DNA of 14,990 nt from an uncultured bacterium (lineage in GTDB: Bacteria > Bacillota > Bacilli > Lactobacillales > Lactobacillaceae), in assembly GCA_905214235.1 (NCBI GenBank), contig CAJMLF010000035.1, positions 1-14,990 on the forward strand, in the 5' to 3' direction. Shown one piece after another: positions 13,372 through 14,990 of the stretch (positions are counted from its first letter, which is position 1; each line of letters starts with the position of its first letter). Below the pieces are notes generated by a model that made no database searches, was not told the DNA's origin, and saw only the letters and a program-made list of their open reading frames with translations. Position numbers and translations under genes: made by a program.

Positions 13372-14901
13372 ATGAAACAATATGAAATGATGGAACTAGA
13401 ATACCAAGCACCCGCACCCGCGGGTTCAGCCGTTGATGTTGACTTAACGGCAACGTTTACTAGCAGTGATGGTCATTCGCAAACAGTCAGTGGCTTTTAC
13501 GCTGGTAATGGGGAATACCGGGTCCGCTTTTATCCCCGGTTCGCAGGGCAGTACCACTACCAAGTAAGTGGGGTGGTCACGGACACCGGCGACCTGGTGT
13601 GCCAGCCTGCTGACGAAACCGCCACGGGAATTATTCGGGCAGCGGGGACCCACTTTAAGACAGAATCCGGTCACTGGTTTTACCCCTTTGGTATAACCGT
13701 TTATGCCTTAGCCCACCAAAGTGAAGCGGTAATTGAAGAGACGTTTAGGTCATTAACCGCGGCCCCCTTTAATAAGGTTCGACTCTGTATTTTCCCCAAG
13801 TGGTATGAATTTAACCACCGGGAGCCCCGCTGGTTGCCGTTTAAAAAGGACGGTGACCAATTCAATGTTGACCAGCCAGTTTGGGCGTACTGGGATAATT
13901 TAGATCGGGTGATTGCTCGTTTGAACCAGTTGGGGATCCAGGCCGACCTGATTCTTTTCCACCCCTACGACCACTGGGGACTAGCTAAGCTTAATACCAA
14001 GCAGTGCTTAACATATTTGAATTACGTTATTCGGCGGTTTAGTGCCTACCCCAATATTTGGTGGAGCCTGGCAAACGAGTACGACCTCTTACCGTTTAAA
14101 AAGGAGCAATGGCTGGCGATTGCCGATTACCTTCACCAAAACGACCCTTACCACCACCTGTTAAGTAACCACCATATGGTAATCCCATGGGACTTCAATA
14201 ATCCGGCCACTACCCACATCTGCGTTCAAATTAAGAACGTGGACTACGTCAGCCGGACGATTCGTAAGTTCCAAAAGCCAATGATGGTCGATGAGTGTCG
14301 TTACGAAGGAAACATTAATGACGAGTGGGGAAACATTTCCGCCTTTGAAATGGTCAACCGGTTCTGGAAAGTTATTACCCAGGGCGCTTACTGTACACAC
14401 GGGGAAACATATTTATCGCCGGACAACATCCTGTGGTGGGCAGCCGGTGGCAAATTGAAGGGGGAGAGTCCAGCACGGATTGCCTTCTTGAAGAAAATTG
14501 TCGAAAGCCTCCCCGGTCCCTTGGAATTTGCCGGAAATGATATGAATGAGGAAAAGTATAACCAACTCAAGGCCCGGGCGGCTAAACACCCGGCGGACTT
14601 TCCCGGCTTTGCCCACTATATGTTAGCTAAGCTTGACTGGCAGCAGGCGGAGAGCCTAATGAATAGCAACCGGGAATTCATTGGTAAGTGCCCTAACAAT
14701 AGTGCCTTCTTGTATTATTACGACCGGCACTGTACCGCCCGGCCAACGATTAACTTGCCGACGGACGGTAAGTACCAGATTGAAGTGATTGACAGTTGGC
14801 AAATGACTAAGAAGATGGTTGTAGCGGGGGTCAACGGCCAAATTACCGTTAGCCTCCCTGGCAAGGAGGGGATGGCAATCCTTGCTCGCCGGATTGAATA
14901 A
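13372..14901 (+). CDS. DUF5060/DUF5605-like clan GH-A glycoside hydrolase
   Basis: A 509-residue cytoplasmic protein with no signal peptide or membrane segment. Residues of about 5-88 form a beta-sandwich of the DUF5060 kind (GFYAGNGEYRVRFYPRFAGQYHYQVSG). Residues of about 95-395 form a (beta/alpha)8 barrel resembling the apiosidase-like DUF4038 group (HWFYPFGITVYALAH; FNKVRLCIFPKW). WWSLANEYD (230-238) offers Glu236 as acid/base and MMVDECRYEG (304-313) offers Glu308 as nucleophile, the normal clan GH-A pair. The last 85 or so residues form a beta domain (DUF5605-like). AGGAGG (13356-13361) is 10 nt before ATG 13372. It diverges from the rhamnosidase-MFS operon and shares its control region, so it probably acts on the same glycosides after or before rhamnose removal. 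The exact sugar (for example glucose, arabinose, apiose) cannot be told. Domain names are from memory of family patterns, not a search. Confidence 0.85.
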   Translation: MKQYEMMELEYQAPAPAGSAVDVDLTATFTSSDGHSQTVSGFYAGNGEYRVRFYPRFAGQYHYQVSGVVTDTGDLVCQPADETATGIIRAAGTHFKTESGHWFYPFGITVYALAHQSEAVIEETFRSLTAAPFNKVRLCIFPKWYEFNHREPRWLPFKKDGDQFNVDQPVWAYWDNLDRVIARLNQLGIQADLILFHPYDHWGLAKLNTKQCLTYLNYVIRRFSAYPNIWWSLANEYDLLPFKKEQWLAIADYLHQNDPYHHLLSNHHMVIPWDFNNPATTHICVQIKNVDYVSRTIRKFQKPMMVDECRYEGNINDEWGNISAFEMVNRFWKVITQGAYCTHGETYLSPDNILWWAAGGKLKGESPARIAFLKKIVESLPGPLEFAGNDMNEEKYNQLKARAAKHPADFPGFAHYMLAKLDWQQAESLMNSNREFIGKCPNNSAFLYYYDRHCTARPTINLPTDGKYQIEVIDSWQMTKKMVVAGVNGQITVSLPGKEGMAILARRIE

Positions 14902-14990
14902 GGCAGATTGCAAGAAATAACTTGAACGAATTTAGTGACGTAGATTAAGCAGGAAGATCTCGATTGGTGTATGCCAATTAAGACATTTAA
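14902..14990. other. Window-end intergenic stretch
   Basis: The 89 bp after the GH-A gene contain no coding start with a ribosome binding site. A weak hairpin (ATTGG 14963-14967 with CCAAT 14974-14978, 6-nt loop) is not followed by a T-run inside the window, so no terminator is called. Confidence 0.5.

Noticed and set aside
14938..14990. Possible terminator after the GH-A glycosidase gene
   Set aside because: The only stem is 5 bp with no T-run within the window; a true terminator may lie beyond the edge.

Overview
The window looks like chromosome of a low-GC-phylum Gram-positive, most likely a lactobacillus of the Limosilactobacillus kind (an inference from protein style). The clues are strong AGGAGG-type ribosome binding sites, a complete ribD-ribE-ribBA-ribH operon behind an FMN riboswitch, CcpA-type cre boxes, a membrane-anchored YkuD L,D-transpeptidase and lactobacillus-like GH78 rhamnosidases. 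The codon use is fairly GC-rich for this group. No rRNA, tRNA, CRISPR array or intact insertion sequence was seen.

Left part (1-2614): a minus-strand cell-wall L,D-transpeptidase (133-1527) ends in a strong terminator (86-122). A divergent intergenic stretch of about 300 bp follows, then a PhzF-family isomerase/epimerase-like protein (1826-2614) with its own consensus promoter.

Middle part (2658-6290): the riboflavin operon. A vegetative-type promoter (2658-2686) drives an FMN riboswitch (2707-2845) with its expression-platform terminator (2877-2910). A second terminator-like hairpin sits directly before ribD. ribD, ribE, ribBA and ribH are tightly packed (8-nt overlap, 1-nt overlap, 2-nt gap) and together make riboflavin from GTP and ribulose-5-phosphate. 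No convincing terminator was found after ribH.

Right part (6296-14990): a rhamnoside-utilisation island. A GH78 alpha-L-rhamnosidase gene (6396-9065) carries two in-frame nonsense codons but is open everywhere else, so it is a recent pseudogene. A 24-bp inverted repeat (9076-9133) separates it from a minus-strand operon made of an intact GH78 rhamnosidase (10375-13161) followed by a sugar-porter MFS transporter (9138-10364). Diverging from that operon is a DUF5060/DUF5605-like clan GH-A glycosidase (13372-14901). The 210-bp divergent control region holds two CcpA cre boxes placed on the two promoters, a perfect 13-bp-arm inverted repeat, and a pair of direct repeats exactly 20 bp apart resembling an AraC-type operator. 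The likely logic is that glycosides are imported by the MFS porter and trimmed in the cytoplasm by the rhamnosidase and the GH-A enzyme, under glucose repression and probably substrate-dependent activation. Neither the regulator nor rhamnose catabolic genes (rhaA/rhaB/rhaD) lie inside the window.
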